Source: Rhodococcus erythropolis NBRC 15567 (GTDB lineage: Bacteria > Actinomycetota > Actinomycetes > Mycobacteriales > Mycobacteriaceae). Taken from it: a DNA stretch of 64,000 nucleotides. The translations under genes and the position numbers were made by a program. Positions 42,899 to 50,727 of the stretch are shown in pieces. The notes beneath the pieces were generated by a model. That model was not told where the DNA came from and searched no databases. It saw nothing but the letters and a program-made list of their open reading frames with translations. Position 1 is the first letter of the stretch. The number at the start of each line of letters is the position of its first letter. The stretch is from assembly GCF_001552595.1 (NCBI RefSeq), contig NZ_BCRM01000001.1:1-64000 (forward strand), given 5' to 3'.

Positions 42899-43876
42899 CT
42901 ACCGCTTGACCCCGGCCGCCAAGTCGTCGACCAGGACCTTGGCGGTCAAGGCGTATCCCGCGGCCTTGTAGTAGTCGAACGGAATCACGCGACCGGCCTG
43001 TGCGGCGGGCAGGCGCTGCCACGTCGGCGAGGTGTACACGCTGCCGGAGGCGCTGCGATCCAAGGCGAAGATGACGTCAGCTTCTTCGAGACGGTTGAAC
43101 TGCTCCGACCCGAGCATCACGCGAAGGTCGGGGCCTTCACGGAGCACCTCGAACCCGAGGTCCTCGGCGACGGCGGTGCGGAAATCGTTCTGGAACCACG
43201 CGATCTGATCCTCGGCGGCGGCAACGAAGGCAACCTTCTTGCCGGCCATCAGCGGTTCGACGGTCGGGCGGACCTGAGCTACATGGGCGTCGTACTCGGC
43301 GAGTACTTCTTCGGCGCGATCGCTGCGCCCGATGCCGGTGAGGAAGTCCGACATGACCTTCCGCCATTCCGGGGTGAAGTCCTTGCCGACGGGCAGGACC
43401 GGTGCAATCTGCTGCATCCGGTCGTTGCCGTACGACCCGGTGTCCCACCAGCCGGCGCTGAGGACGAGAAGGTCCGCGCCGAGGGTCGAGATGTATTCGA
43501 AGTTGGGATCCGAAGCACCTTCGGCGAAAATCTCGACACCGGTGGCATCCGGGACCTCGCGGCGAAGGTGTTCGGCGGCGCCGGTCGGGTAGGCGGTCAC
43601 CGGGTACCCCGCGAGGATCGACAATTCGAGGCCGTCGCGTGGATCGAGGGCAACGACGTTCTGAGGGTCCGTCGGAATGATCAGCTTCTCGTCGCCGCGT
43701 GTGAACTCGAAGGTCTCCGCGTTATCGGGCGTCGAACTTTCCGTGCTGCTGCAGGCGGCGAGAAACGCGGCCGCAGCGACGCCCGCGCCGACGCCGAAGA
43801 AACCGCGCCGCGTCAGGTTGTCCACGATCGCCCAGTAGTCGCGATCGGTCGTGGAGGGAGAAAGAAGTCGAGTCAT
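42899..43876 (-). CDS. Ferric-siderophore binding lipoprotein with Tat-type signal
   Basis: 325 residues. N-terminus NLTRRGFFGVGAGVAAAAFLAACSS combines a twin-arginine motif with a lipobox Cys, so export in folded form and lipid anchoring are likely. The body is a FecB/FepB helical-backbone binding protein (NVVALDPRDGLELSILAGYPVTAY). It is a second, distinct siderophore-binding protein, unlinked to permease genes here; it may feed the transporter at 8388-11334. An IdeR-like half box lies six bases before the ATG. Confidence 0.88.
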   Translation of the reverse strand: MTRLLSPSTTDRDYWAIVDNLTRRGFFGVGAGVAAAAFLAACSSTESSTPDNAETFEFTRGDEKLIIPTDPQNVVALDPRDGLELSILAGYPVTAYPTGAAEHLRREVPDATGVEIFAEGASDPNFEYISTLGADLLVLSAGWWDTGSYGNDRMQQIAPVLPVGKDFTPEWRKVMSDFLTGIGRSDRAEEVLAEYDAHVAQVRPTVEPLMAGKKVAFVAAAEDQIAWFQNDFRTAVAEDLGFEVLREGPDLRVMLGSEQFNRLEEADVIFALDRSASGSVYTSPTWQRLPAAQAGRVIPFDYYKAAGYALTAKVLVDDLAAGVKR

Positions 43877-43881
43877 ATTTG

Positions 43882-43900
43882 TTAGGTTAGCCTTAGGGGC
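43882..43900. promoter_or_regulatory. IdeR/DtxR-type iron box of orphan binding protein
   Basis: TTAGGTTAGCCTTAGGGGC matches 12 of 19 positions of the IdeR consensus, with a perfect first half TTAGGTTAG. On the minus strand it directly precedes the start codon of the binding lipoprotein by five bases, so the message may be leaderless. Confidence 0.7.
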
Positions 43901-44120
43901 TGCCTTCGGGAATGGCGAAACAGCTCCCATGAGCGCCAAGAAATACGGCGAACACGCCAGCGCGCAGAGTGTTGTCGGCGTCACCGGCCCGCCTGAATCA
44001 CAACCCACTTTCGACCTTTGACGTGCATGACGTCACAACCGGCCGCCTCCTCGATCGCGATTTGGCCCTGATGGCGCCGACTATGCTGGGTGCACCAGCA
44101 GTACGATTTCGGAGGTTGCA

Positions 44121-45674
44121 ATGCAGATCACCAGCGTCGGCCACGCAGGATTTCACATCCAGACCGAGGCCGGATCCATCCTGTGTGATCCATGGGTGAC
44201 CCCGACGTATTTCGCGTCCTGGGTGCCGTTCCCCGACAACACCGAGTTGGACTGGGACGCGCTGGGCAATTGCGACTACCTCTACGTCTCGCACCTGCAC
44301 AAGGACCACTTCGATCCGAAGAACCTGATCGCGCACGTCAACAAGGACGCCACCGTCCTGCTCCCCGATTACCCGGTGCCGGACCTCAAGCGTGAGCTCG
44401 AGAAGCTCGGCTTCCACAAGTTCTTCGAGACGGAAGACTCCGTCAAGCACACCGTCAGCGGTCCCAAGGGCGATCTCGACATCATGATCATCGCTTTGCG
44501 CGCTCCCGCGGACGGTCCGATCGGTGACTCAGGCCTGGTCGTCTCGGACGGGGAGACCACCTGTTTCAACATGAACGACGCCAGGCCCGTCGACTTCGAC
44601 CCGCTGACCGACGCCTTCGGGAAGGTCGACATCCATCTGCTGCAGTACTCGGGCGCGATCTGGTACCCGATGGTCTACGACATCCCGAAGGGCACCAAGC
44701 GCAACTTCGGCAAGCAGAAGCGTCAGCGCGGCATGGACCGCTGCCGCAACTACATCTCCCAGGTCGACGCTGCCTGGGTTGTACCGTCGGCCGGCCCGCC
44801 GGTCTTCCTCGACGACGACCTGCGTTACCTCAACGACGATCACGGCGACGAGGGAAACATCTTCCCCGACCAGATCACGTTCCTCGAGCAGATGCGCATC
44901 AACGGCAACGATCGTGGTCTGCTGATGATCCCCGGCTCGGCCGTCGAACTTCGGGGAAGTGAGAAGGTCGCCCTGACGCATCCCATCCCGGACGCGGACG
45001 TCGACAAGATCTTCTCGAACAAGGCCGAGTACATCGAGAAGATGGCGCAGAAGATGGCACCGGTCATCGCCGCGCAGAAGGCTACGTGGGCTCCGGCCGA
45101 AGGCGAGCCGCTGCTCGACGGTCTGAAGGCCAAGTTCGAGCCGATCATGGCGCAGTCCGATCTGATCTGCGACGGAATCGGCTACCCCGTCGGACTCGTG
45201 ATGGGAGAGGAGACGGTCGTCCTCGACTTCCCGAAGCGGATCGTTCGCGAGCCCATCGACGGAGAAGGTAAGTACCGCTACGGCTTCCGCATTGCTCCCG
45301 AACTGGTTCGCACCGTTCTGCGTGACGACGAGCCAGACTGGGTCAACACCATTTTCCTGTCGACACGCTTCACGGCGTGGCGCATCGGTGGGTACAACGA
45401 GTTCCTCTACACGTTCTTCAAGTGCCTCACCGACGAACGCATCGCATACGCCGACGGCTGGTTCGCCGAGGCGCACGACGACAGCGCGTCTATCGAGTTG
45501 GGTGGCTACGAGATTCAGCGTCGTTGCCCTCACCTCAAGGCTGACCTGTCGAAGTTCGGTGTCGTCGACGGCACCAACCTCACCTGTGATCTGCACGGCT
45601 GGCAGTGGGATCTCGAGACCGGCCGCTGCAAGACGTCCAAGGGCCACGAGCTGCGCACCAGCAAGCTGAGCTGA
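44121..45674 (+). CDS. Metallo-beta-lactamase-fold / Rieske [2Fe-2S] fusion protein
   Basis: 517 residues. The N-terminal UlaG-like hydrolase half has the metal motif HLHKDH (His58, His60, Asp62, His63). The C-terminal Rieske half has CPH at 469-471 and CDLH at 489-492, spaced as C-x-H-x17-C-x2-H, so a [2Fe-2S] cluster is expected. The same two folds occur, reversed in order, in CMP-Neu5Ac hydroxylase. A similar-size mycobacterial protein (Rv3818) is probably its orthologue. GGAGG precedes the ATG. Substrate unknown; no ferredoxin or reductase gene adjoins it. Confidence 0.85.
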   Translation: MQITSVGHAGFHIQTEAGSILCDPWVTPTYFASWVPFPDNTELDWDALGNCDYLYVSHLHKDHFDPKNLIAHVNKDATVLLPDYPVPDLKRELEKLGFHKFFETEDSVKHTVSGPKGDLDIMIIALRAPADGPIGDSGLVVSDGETTCFNMNDARPVDFDPLTDAFGKVDIHLLQYSGAIWYPMVYDIPKGTKRNFGKQKRQRGMDRCRNYISQVDAAWVVPSAGPPVFLDDDLRYLNDDHGDEGNIFPDQITFLEQMRINGNDRGLLMIPGSAVELRGSEKVALTHPIPDADVDKIFSNKAEYIEKMAQKMAPVIAAQKATWAPAEGEPLLDGLKAKFEPIMAQSDLICDGIGYPVGLVMGEETVVLDFPKRIVREPIDGEGKYRYGFRIAPELVRTVLRDDEPDWVNTIFLSTRFTAWRIGGYNEFLYTFFKCLTDERIAYADGWFAEAHDDSASIELGGYEIQRRCPHLKADLSKFGVVDGTNLTCDLHGWQWDLETGRCKTSKGHELRTSKLS

Positions 45675-45688
45675 ACCGAGCTCGTCGG

Positions 45689-46354
45689 GTGACGGGATAC
45701 AGCAGGTCGCTGATCGGCCTGGCGACAGCGCTCGCCGGGTTGGCCGGTTACGTCGACGCGCTCGGATTCATCACGCTCGGTGGGCCTTTCGTTTCGTTCA
45801 TGAGCGGCAACATGACGCAGGCGAGCGTCGCATTTGCAGACGGGGTGTGGTCGACCGCGCGGGTGGCAGGCGGCATCATCGTGCTCTTCCTCCTGGGAAT
45901 CGCGCTGGGAACCGTCGTCACCCACTTCACGGAGCGGTACTCCGTCCGGACCCGCAAGGTCACAGTGCTTGCGGTTGTGGCGGGACTGCTGGCCATCGGT
46001 TCGGTGATGAGCAGCCTCGACGTCACCCCAGGCGCGATCTCGGCGATGGCCCTGGCGATGGGAGCCGTCAACTCGGTGTTCCAACGCGACGGTGAGGTGA
46101 CGATCGGTGTCACGTACATGACCGGTGCGCTGGTCAAGATGGGCCAGCGTCTCACCGGAGCCTTTCTGGGCGGCCCGAAGTGGGCGTGGCTGCAGCACTT
46201 CGGGATGTGCGCGGGGTTGATCGCGGGCGCGGTAGTCGGTGCGCTCGTTCATCGGTGGATCGGCCTTCACGCTCTGTGGCCTGCTTCGGCATTCACGGTT
46301 CTTCTGATCGCCGTCGCGTGGCGGGTCTCGCCCCCGGCACCGGCACAGGTGTAA
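45689..46354 (+). CDS. DUF1275 (YoaK-like) membrane protein
   Basis: 221 residues with about six membrane segments. DUF1275 hallmarks are GYVDALGFITLGGPFVSFMSGNMTQ early and GMCAGLIAGAVVGALV later. The GTG at 45689 lies 14 bases after the MBL-Rieske stop, so cotranscription is likely. The family has no proven function; transport is suspected from its fold. Confidence 0.85.
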   Translation: MTGYSRSLIGLATALAGLAGYVDALGFITLGGPFVSFMSGNMTQASVAFADGVWSTARVAGGIIVLFLLGIALGTVVTHFTERYSVRTRKVTVLAVVAGLLAIGSVMSSLDVTPGAISAMALAMGAVNSVFQRDGEVTIGVTYMTGALVKMGQRLTGAFLGGPKWAWLQHFGMCAGLIAGAVVGALVHRWIGLHALWPASAFTVLLIAVAWRVSPPAPAQV

Positions 46355-46391
46355 AAAGAGCGGGGTACACAAGCCGGAGTGCGGGGGAACT

Positions 46392-48020
46392 GTGGATGCT
46401 CTGATCATCGTTGTGCTGGGACTACTCGGAATCGTCGCCGCCTCGACGCTCGGGGCGCGGATCGGAGTCGCGGCGCCGCTGATTCTGGTGATGGCCGGGA
46501 TCGTTGTCAGCCTCCTCCCCTTTGTCCCAGCAGTGGACATCGATCCGGAATGGATTCTCGCGGGTGTGCTTCCGCCGCTGCTGTACTCAGCTTCGGTCTC
46601 GATGCCGTCGATGGAGTTTCGGCGTGAATTCGGTGCTATCGGTGGGCTCTCAGTTCTCCTCGTCGTGGTGAGTGCGCTGGTTCTCGGTGTGTTCTTCTCG
46701 TGGGTGATACCAGGACTCGGCATCTGGTGGGGCATTGCACTCGGCGCGATCGTGAGCCCGACGGATGCCGTCGCGACGTCCATCGTCAAGAAACTCCCGG
46801 TCTCGCCGCGGGTGGTGTCGATCCTCGAAGGCGAAAGCCTGCTCAACGACGCTACCGCTCTGGTCCTGTTGCGTACTGCCATCGCCGGAGCGGCCGCGTC
46901 GGTATCGCTGTGGAGTGTGTTGGGCAAGTTCGCTTTTGCCGTCGTCGTGGCCGCGGTCATCGGTGTTGTCGTCGGCAAGGTCAACCTGATGGTTCGTGCC
47001 CGTGTCACCGACTCGACGGTCAACACGGTCATCTCGTTCACGGTGCCGTTTCTGGCCGCGATCCCCGCCGAAGAGTTGGGTGCATCGGGGTTGGTTGCTG
47101 CCGTCGTGGCCGGGCTCGTCACCGGCTACGACGCTCCTCGGAAGCTTTCGCCGCGTCATCGGTTGTCGGACTCCCAGAACTGGCGCACAGTCGAACTGGT
47201 CCTCGAAGGTGCGATCTTCCTGGTGATGGGCCTCGAACTCTCGTCGATAGTCGACGATGTCCGGGTCGACCACGAGGGAATCACCACCGCAGTCTTCGTC
47301 GCTGCGGGTGCACTGTTCCTCACGATCTTGGTTCGGGCTCTGTACGTCGCGCCGCTACTGCGAGCACTCCAAGCGCGGGCGAACTTTCGCGAACGCATGA
47401 AACCCAGACTCTCCGACATCGCGAATCGTCTCGAAAATCCAGAGGATTACCCACCGGACGAAGGGCGGCGTAGCAGGCGCCGGGCGCCTTCGGCGAATCA
47501 GATGGAACGGTTCAAGATTCGGGTGCGGCGGACGGTTGCCGATATCGATTACTACCTTGCCGCGCCGTTGGGATGGCGTGAAGGGACGATCGTCATCTGG
47601 GCCGGTATGCGCGGAGCGGTCACTCTGGCTGCCGCGCAGACTCTTCCGGAAGACACTCCGAGTCGATCGCTTCTGATCTTGGTGGCGTTCCTGGTCGCAG
47701 CCGGCTCGTTGATCCTTCAGGGTGGGACGTTGAAGCGCGTCGTAGTGGCGGTCGGTCCGGCAGCGCAGGACCTCACCGATTCCGAACTCGACGAACATCG
47801 ACGTTTGCTCGCTCTACTCGAGGATGCTTCTGCGAGTTTCGTTCCACCCGAGGGGCAGTCGAAGAAGAAGACCCGGCTCGACGTGATCGACGCGCAGCGC
47901 CAAGCGCTACTCGACGCGCGGGACGACTGCCTGTTCGACGCACGGATGCTCGGATCGGCACTGGCCGCGCTGGACGCCGATCAGATCAGCCTCGAACTCA
48001 AGGGCGGTCCGGACGGTTGA
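46392..48020 (+). CDS. Na+/H+ antiporter, CPA1/NhaP type
   Basis: 542 residues. About twelve membrane segments (1-400) include GAIVSPTDAVATSIVKKLPVSPRVVSILEGESLLNDATALVLL, with the paired Asp and Ser-Pro residues of the CPA1 cation path. The soluble C-terminus (420-542) with RRRAPSANQMERFKIRVRR and DARDDCLFDARMLGSALAALD is common in actinobacterial members. GTG at 46392 follows GGGGGAAC. The stop codon abuts the stop of the convergent DUF2867 gene with no base between. Confidence 0.9.
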   Translation: MDALIIVVLGLLGIVAASTLGARIGVAAPLILVMAGIVVSLLPFVPAVDIDPEWILAGVLPPLLYSASVSMPSMEFRREFGAIGGLSVLLVVVSALVLGVFFSWVIPGLGIWWGIALGAIVSPTDAVATSIVKKLPVSPRVVSILEGESLLNDATALVLLRTAIAGAAASVSLWSVLGKFAFAVVVAAVIGVVVGKVNLMVRARVTDSTVNTVISFTVPFLAAIPAEELGASGLVAAVVAGLVTGYDAPRKLSPRHRLSDSQNWRTVELVLEGAIFLVMGLELSSIVDDVRVDHEGITTAVFVAAGALFLTILVRALYVAPLLRALQARANFRERMKPRLSDIANRLENPEDYPPDEGRRSRRRAPSANQMERFKIRVRRTVADIDYYLAAPLGWREGTIVIWAGMRGAVTLAAAQTLPEDTPSRSLLILVAFLVAAGSLILQGGTLKRVVVAVGPAAQDLTDSELDEHRRLLALLEDASASFVPPEGQSKKKTRLDVIDAQRQALLDARDDCLFDARMLGSALAALDADQISLELKGGPDG

Positions 48021-48458
48021 TCACGTGCACAGTCTCTTTCGAGCAGACGTCATCATTGCCCGCGTGATCACGCCGTGCAGTACCTGAACTGGTGCGAAGT
48101 AGATTCGGCCCGCGCGGTTCTTCAGCTCCACGGCAGTGACGACGTGCAGGAGACCGGCGTCGTTGTCGGCCTGAACCGAGGCGACGAATCGTAGGTGTTT
48201 CTCGTCCGCCTCGATGAGGGCCTCTCCGTCGGCGATCTTGTCGACGGTAAAGGTGTCCGGGCGTCCCTTGGCGATGCCGAGCAGTCCGACTACCCGCTCC
48301 CTGAGCCAGAACATCGCGAGGACTGGTGCGGGGACATTCCTGACGTCGAAGACGGCCTGCGCCCACTCCTCGGATGTATGGGTCGGAACAGACGGGATGG
48401 TGATCGTGGTGGCTTCTGCCCAGTCCGGTGCAGGCATTGCCTTGAATGCGAGTGTCAT
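48021..48458 (-). CDS. DUF2867-family protein
   Basis: 145 residues from an ATG with GGAGGATGAA upstream. DUF2867 marks are PAPVLAMFWLRERVVGLLGI, DNDAGLLHVVTAVELKNRAGRIYFAPVQVLHGVITRAMM. In other genomes this domain often accompanies SRPBCC or NAD(P)-binding proteins; function unknown. It is divergent from the TetR gene at 48512 and probably repressed by it, because two operators lie in the 53-bp gap. Confidence 0.82.
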   Translation of the reverse strand: MTLAFKAMPAPDWAEATTITIPSVPTHTSEEWAQAVFDVRNVPAPVLAMFWLRERVVGLLGIAKGRPDTFTVDKIADGEALIEADEKHLRFVASVQADNDAGLLHVVTAVELKNRAGRIYFAPVQVLHGVITRAMMTSARKRLCT

Positions 48459-48466
48459 TTCATCCT

Positions 48467-48509
48467 CCGTACGGTGCCGTATGGAACTTACCCATACGGT
48501 ACCGTACGG
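48467..48509. promoter_or_regulatory. Double operator between DUF2867 and TetR genes
   Basis: CCGTACGGTGCCGTATGG (48467-48484) and CCATACGGTACCGTACGG (48492-48509) are inverted copies matching at 17 of 18 bases over a 7-bp spacer. Each arm is also a palindrome around TACGGT(A/G)CCGTA. It is a nested symmetry typical of two TetR dimers. Confidence 0.85.
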
Positions 48510-48511
48510 AG

Positions 48512-49084
48512 GTGACGAATGCCCGCGCCCGACTCTCCCGCGATCAGTGGATCGATGCTGCTTTCGAGGCTCTGACCAGCCACGGGCCAGGTGCCGTCGC
48601 TGTGGAGAAGGTGGCACGCACGCTGGGATCGACCAAGGGTTCCTTCTATTGGCACTTTGCGAACCGTGACGAATTGCTGCAGGCTGCGCTCGATCGATGG
48701 GAAGTTCTGGCAACCGAGCGACTGATCTCTTCCGTCGAGGCCTCCGGCGAACCGGCAGAGGTGAGGTTGCGTCGCCTGGTCGACGCGGTCACAACCGGAC
48801 TGGCCGGTCGCCGTGCGGAGTTGGAACTGCTTGCCGGGATCGACCATCCTGTGGTTTCGGCGGCGGTTCGACGTGTCACCGAGCGTCGAGTCGCCTACAT
48901 CGTGACGTTGTTGGTCGATCTGGGGATGGACAGGCAGAAAGCGGAACATCGTGGCGTACTTGCCTATTCGATGTACCTGGGGCAGATGCAATTGGTGCAC
49001 AGTGCGCCAGATGTGGTTCCTGGCAGCGGTGCGGACGCTCACGCGCTCGCCGACGAGTTCGTGAGCATGGTTCTGGCCGGGTAA
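48512..49084 (+). CDS. TetR-family regulator of the DUF2867 pair
   Basis: 190 residues from GTG 48512. HTH EKVARTLGSTKGSFYWHFANRDELLQAALDRW at about residues 30-62. The start is within two bases of the operator and a GGAG abuts the GTG at poor spacing; either the leader is very short or absent, or an upstream start is used. Tight autorepression is expected from the operator's place over the start. The C-terminal domain is small, and the inducer is unknown. Confidence 0.85.
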   Translation: MTNARARLSRDQWIDAAFEALTSHGPGAVAVEKVARTLGSTKGSFYWHFANRDELLQAALDRWEVLATERLISSVEASGEPAEVRLRRLVDAVTTGLAGRRAELELLAGIDHPVVSAAVRRVTERRVAYIVTLLVDLGMDRQKAEHRGVLAYSMYLGQMQLVHSAPDVVPGSGADAHALADEFVSMVLAG

Positions 49085-49263
49085 GTCCGCCATCGAATGC
49101 AGCGTGATCTGCGCATCACCCTGCGCTTTCAGGTGAGGGACCACACATTGCGCGTAACCCATAGTTACAGATACTTTGAGGTCAGCTGAAGTGGGGTGCC
49201 GGATATGTCGGCATTTCCCGGAGGCGCAAAACCGTTTCACGACAGGAAGAAAGGTGACTCACC

Positions 49264-49392
49264 ATGAGCGTTGTGCTTATTTCGTTGCTGGTCGCCGCTG
49301 GACTCACCGTGCTGGCCACCAGTGACGGTGCCGGTCTGGACTTCGGGAGTCGGCAGCTGAACCGCCAGTTGAAGACCCGCACGCACCGGTAA
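49264..49392 (+). CDS. 42-residue single-helix membrane peptide
   Basis: ATG at 49264 with GAAAGGTGA before it; stop at 49390-49392. Residues 2-20 (SVVLISLLVAAGLTVLATS) are one membrane helix; the rest is polar and basic, ending QLNRQLKTRTHR. A good terminator follows immediately, and a promoter-sized gap precedes it, which argues for a real gene. No function suggested. Confidence 0.6.
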   Translation: MSVVLISLLVAAGLTVLATSDGAGLDFGSRQLNRQLKTRTHR

Positions 49393-49403
49393 CCCCGGAA
49401 ATC

Positions 49404-49441
49404 GGCCGGCTCCACGCGATACTTCGCGGAGCCGGCCTTTT
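49404..49441 (+). terminator. Intrinsic terminator after the small peptide gene
   Basis: GGCCGGCTCC (49404-49413) pairs perfectly with GGAGCCGGCC (49428-49437), followed by TTTT. It lies 11 bp after the stop codon and 12 bp before the end of the convergent NmrA gene. Confidence 0.85.
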
Positions 49442-49452
49442 GCGTTGTCCGG

Positions 49453-50337
49453 TCAGTTCACCCCGAGATCTGCCAGCCAGGCCCGCGTGCTGCGGGCAGT
49501 GATACCCAAGGCAGCAGTAGAACCCGTCGCGGAGTCGAACGCGACGCTGTCGGCAGATTCGAGTCCCGTGTAGAGCTGGGAAACCCCGGCTGCTGCACCC
49601 GCTCCGATGATCGGCGCAATCGATGCACCGAAGGCATCGGGTGTTACGGCTTCGAAAGTTACCGCGCGCGAGAAGTGTTCGGCGAATGCCTCGGCCAATT
49701 CGATACCGGTGATCGCCGGAATCTGTCCGATGTCGACCGCGTCCGGTGCTACGTCGAGAGTCAGGGCCGCGACGGCTGCATCAGCGACGTCGAGATGTGA
49801 ACTCCATGCGACCGCGAGATCGGCACGCAGTGGGTAACGCAGGACGCCTTCGTCTTTCACTCCCGACAGCACAGTGGGCAGAAGAAGATTCTCGAGGAAC
49901 AAACGTGGGGTCAGAACGGTCACCGCGATGCCTTCGGCGCGAAGTCCGTCGACGAGCTCGGAGAGAACGGGTGTGTTGGGACCGGCAAGCGGCGAAGTAG
50001 CGTCGCCGATCACCGTGCCGCTGGTAGAGATCACGAACCGCGAAGGGCGCGCCGCTCTCGCTGCAGCCAGAACATTGTGGGCATAACCAGCTAGCGTCTC
50101 GGTGTCGCCGGCGAGTGGCAGGTGAAAGAACACCCCGTCCGCCCCGCGATAAGCGTCGGCGAGAGAGTCGACTGACGCATTGTCCGCGACGACGGTGTTC
50201 GCACCCTCGAACGTCTGGTCAGGGTTACGGGTAATTGCTCGGACTTCGGCCCCTGCCGATCCGGCGAGAGCCGCGACCAATCCTGCGAGAACGGGAGAGC
50301 CCTGTGCGCCGGTGGCGCCATGCACTGTGTAAGTCAT
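49453..50337 (-). CDS. NmrA-like NAD(P)-binding protein
   Basis: 294 residues. Rossmann start TVHGATGAQGSPVLAGLVAAL with NmrA-type dinucleotide loop, then VRAITRNPDQ and GADGVFFHLPL. The catalytic YxxxK of true SDRs is absent, so an NAD(P)-sensing or quinone-reductase-like role is likely. It is divergent from a HxlR regulator across 56 bp, a pairing often seen for redox- or aldehyde-responsive genes. Confidence 0.85.
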   Translation of the reverse strand: MTYTVHGATGAQGSPVLAGLVAALAGSAGAEVRAITRNPDQTFEGANTVVADNASVDSLADAYRGADGVFFHLPLAGDTETLAGYAHNVLAAARAARPSRFVISTSGTVIGDATSPLAGPNTPVLSELVDGLRAEGIAVTVLTPRLFLENLLLPTVLSGVKDEGVLRYPLRADLAVAWSSHLDVADAAVAALTLDVAPDAVDIGQIPAITGIELAEAFAEHFSRAVTFEAVTPDAFGASIAPIIGAGAAAGVSQLYTGLESADSVAFDSATGSTAALGITARSTRAWLADLGVN

Positions 50338-50345
50338 GACGCCTA

Positions 50346-50382
50346 TAGTTCACATCGGGAACCAGTTACTTCAAGTGAACTA
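50346..50382. promoter_or_regulatory. Operator between NmrA-like and HxlR genes
   Basis: TAGTTCAC (50346-50353) and GTGAACTA (50375-50382) are perfect 8-bp inverted arms 21 bp apart, about three turns centre to centre. It lies 8 bp before one start codon and 11 bp before the other. Confidence 0.65.
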
Positions 50383-50393
50383 ATGGGGAATCG

Positions 50394-50720
50394 ATGAGTG
50401 AATCAGGTCACGTGCTTCCGGAGTGCGGCGTCGCGCGCTTCCTGCTGGTCCTGGACGGGCCGTGGGCAACGCTGATCGTTCGTGAGCTCACGCACGGCCC
50501 CATGCGCTTCACGGAACTACGACGCGCTTTGCCCGGCATCAGTCCAAGGACACTGTCGGCCAGGCTCAAACGTTTCGAGGAGTTCGACCTGGTGACCCGG
50601 ACTGCTTACGCCGAGGTGCCGCCGCGAGTGGAGTACGAACTCACCGCGACGGGGATGGAACTGCGCTCCGTGCTCGAAGCGATGGTCGAGTGGGCGGATC
50701 TGGCACTCCCCGTTTCCTGA
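50394..50720 (+). CDS. HxlR-family transcriptional regulator
   Basis: 108 residues, single winged helix. An early Cys (PECGVARFL) precedes WATLIVRELTHGPMRFTELRRALPGISPRTLSARLKRFEEFDLVTR, the HxlR helix set, with a C-terminal AMVEWADLAL helix. Some family members sense aldehydes or quinones through that Cys; whether this one does is unknown. It is divergent from the NmrA-like gene and probably controls it. Confidence 0.9.
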   Translation: MSESGHVLPECGVARFLLVLDGPWATLIVRELTHGPMRFTELRRALPGISPRTLSARLKRFEEFDLVTRTAYAEVPPRVEYELTATGMELRSVLEAMVEWADLALPVS

Positions 50721-50727
50721 GGTGCCC

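Noticed and set aside
44028-44035. TGACGTCA palindrome before the MBL-Rieske gene
   Set aside because: Only 8 bp, common by chance in this GC-rich DNA, and no regulator is nearby.
45530-47122. 530-residue minus-strand frame under DUF1275 and antiporter genes
   Set aside because: Low-complexity Thr/Ser/Arg composition and antisense to strongly conserved membrane proteins.
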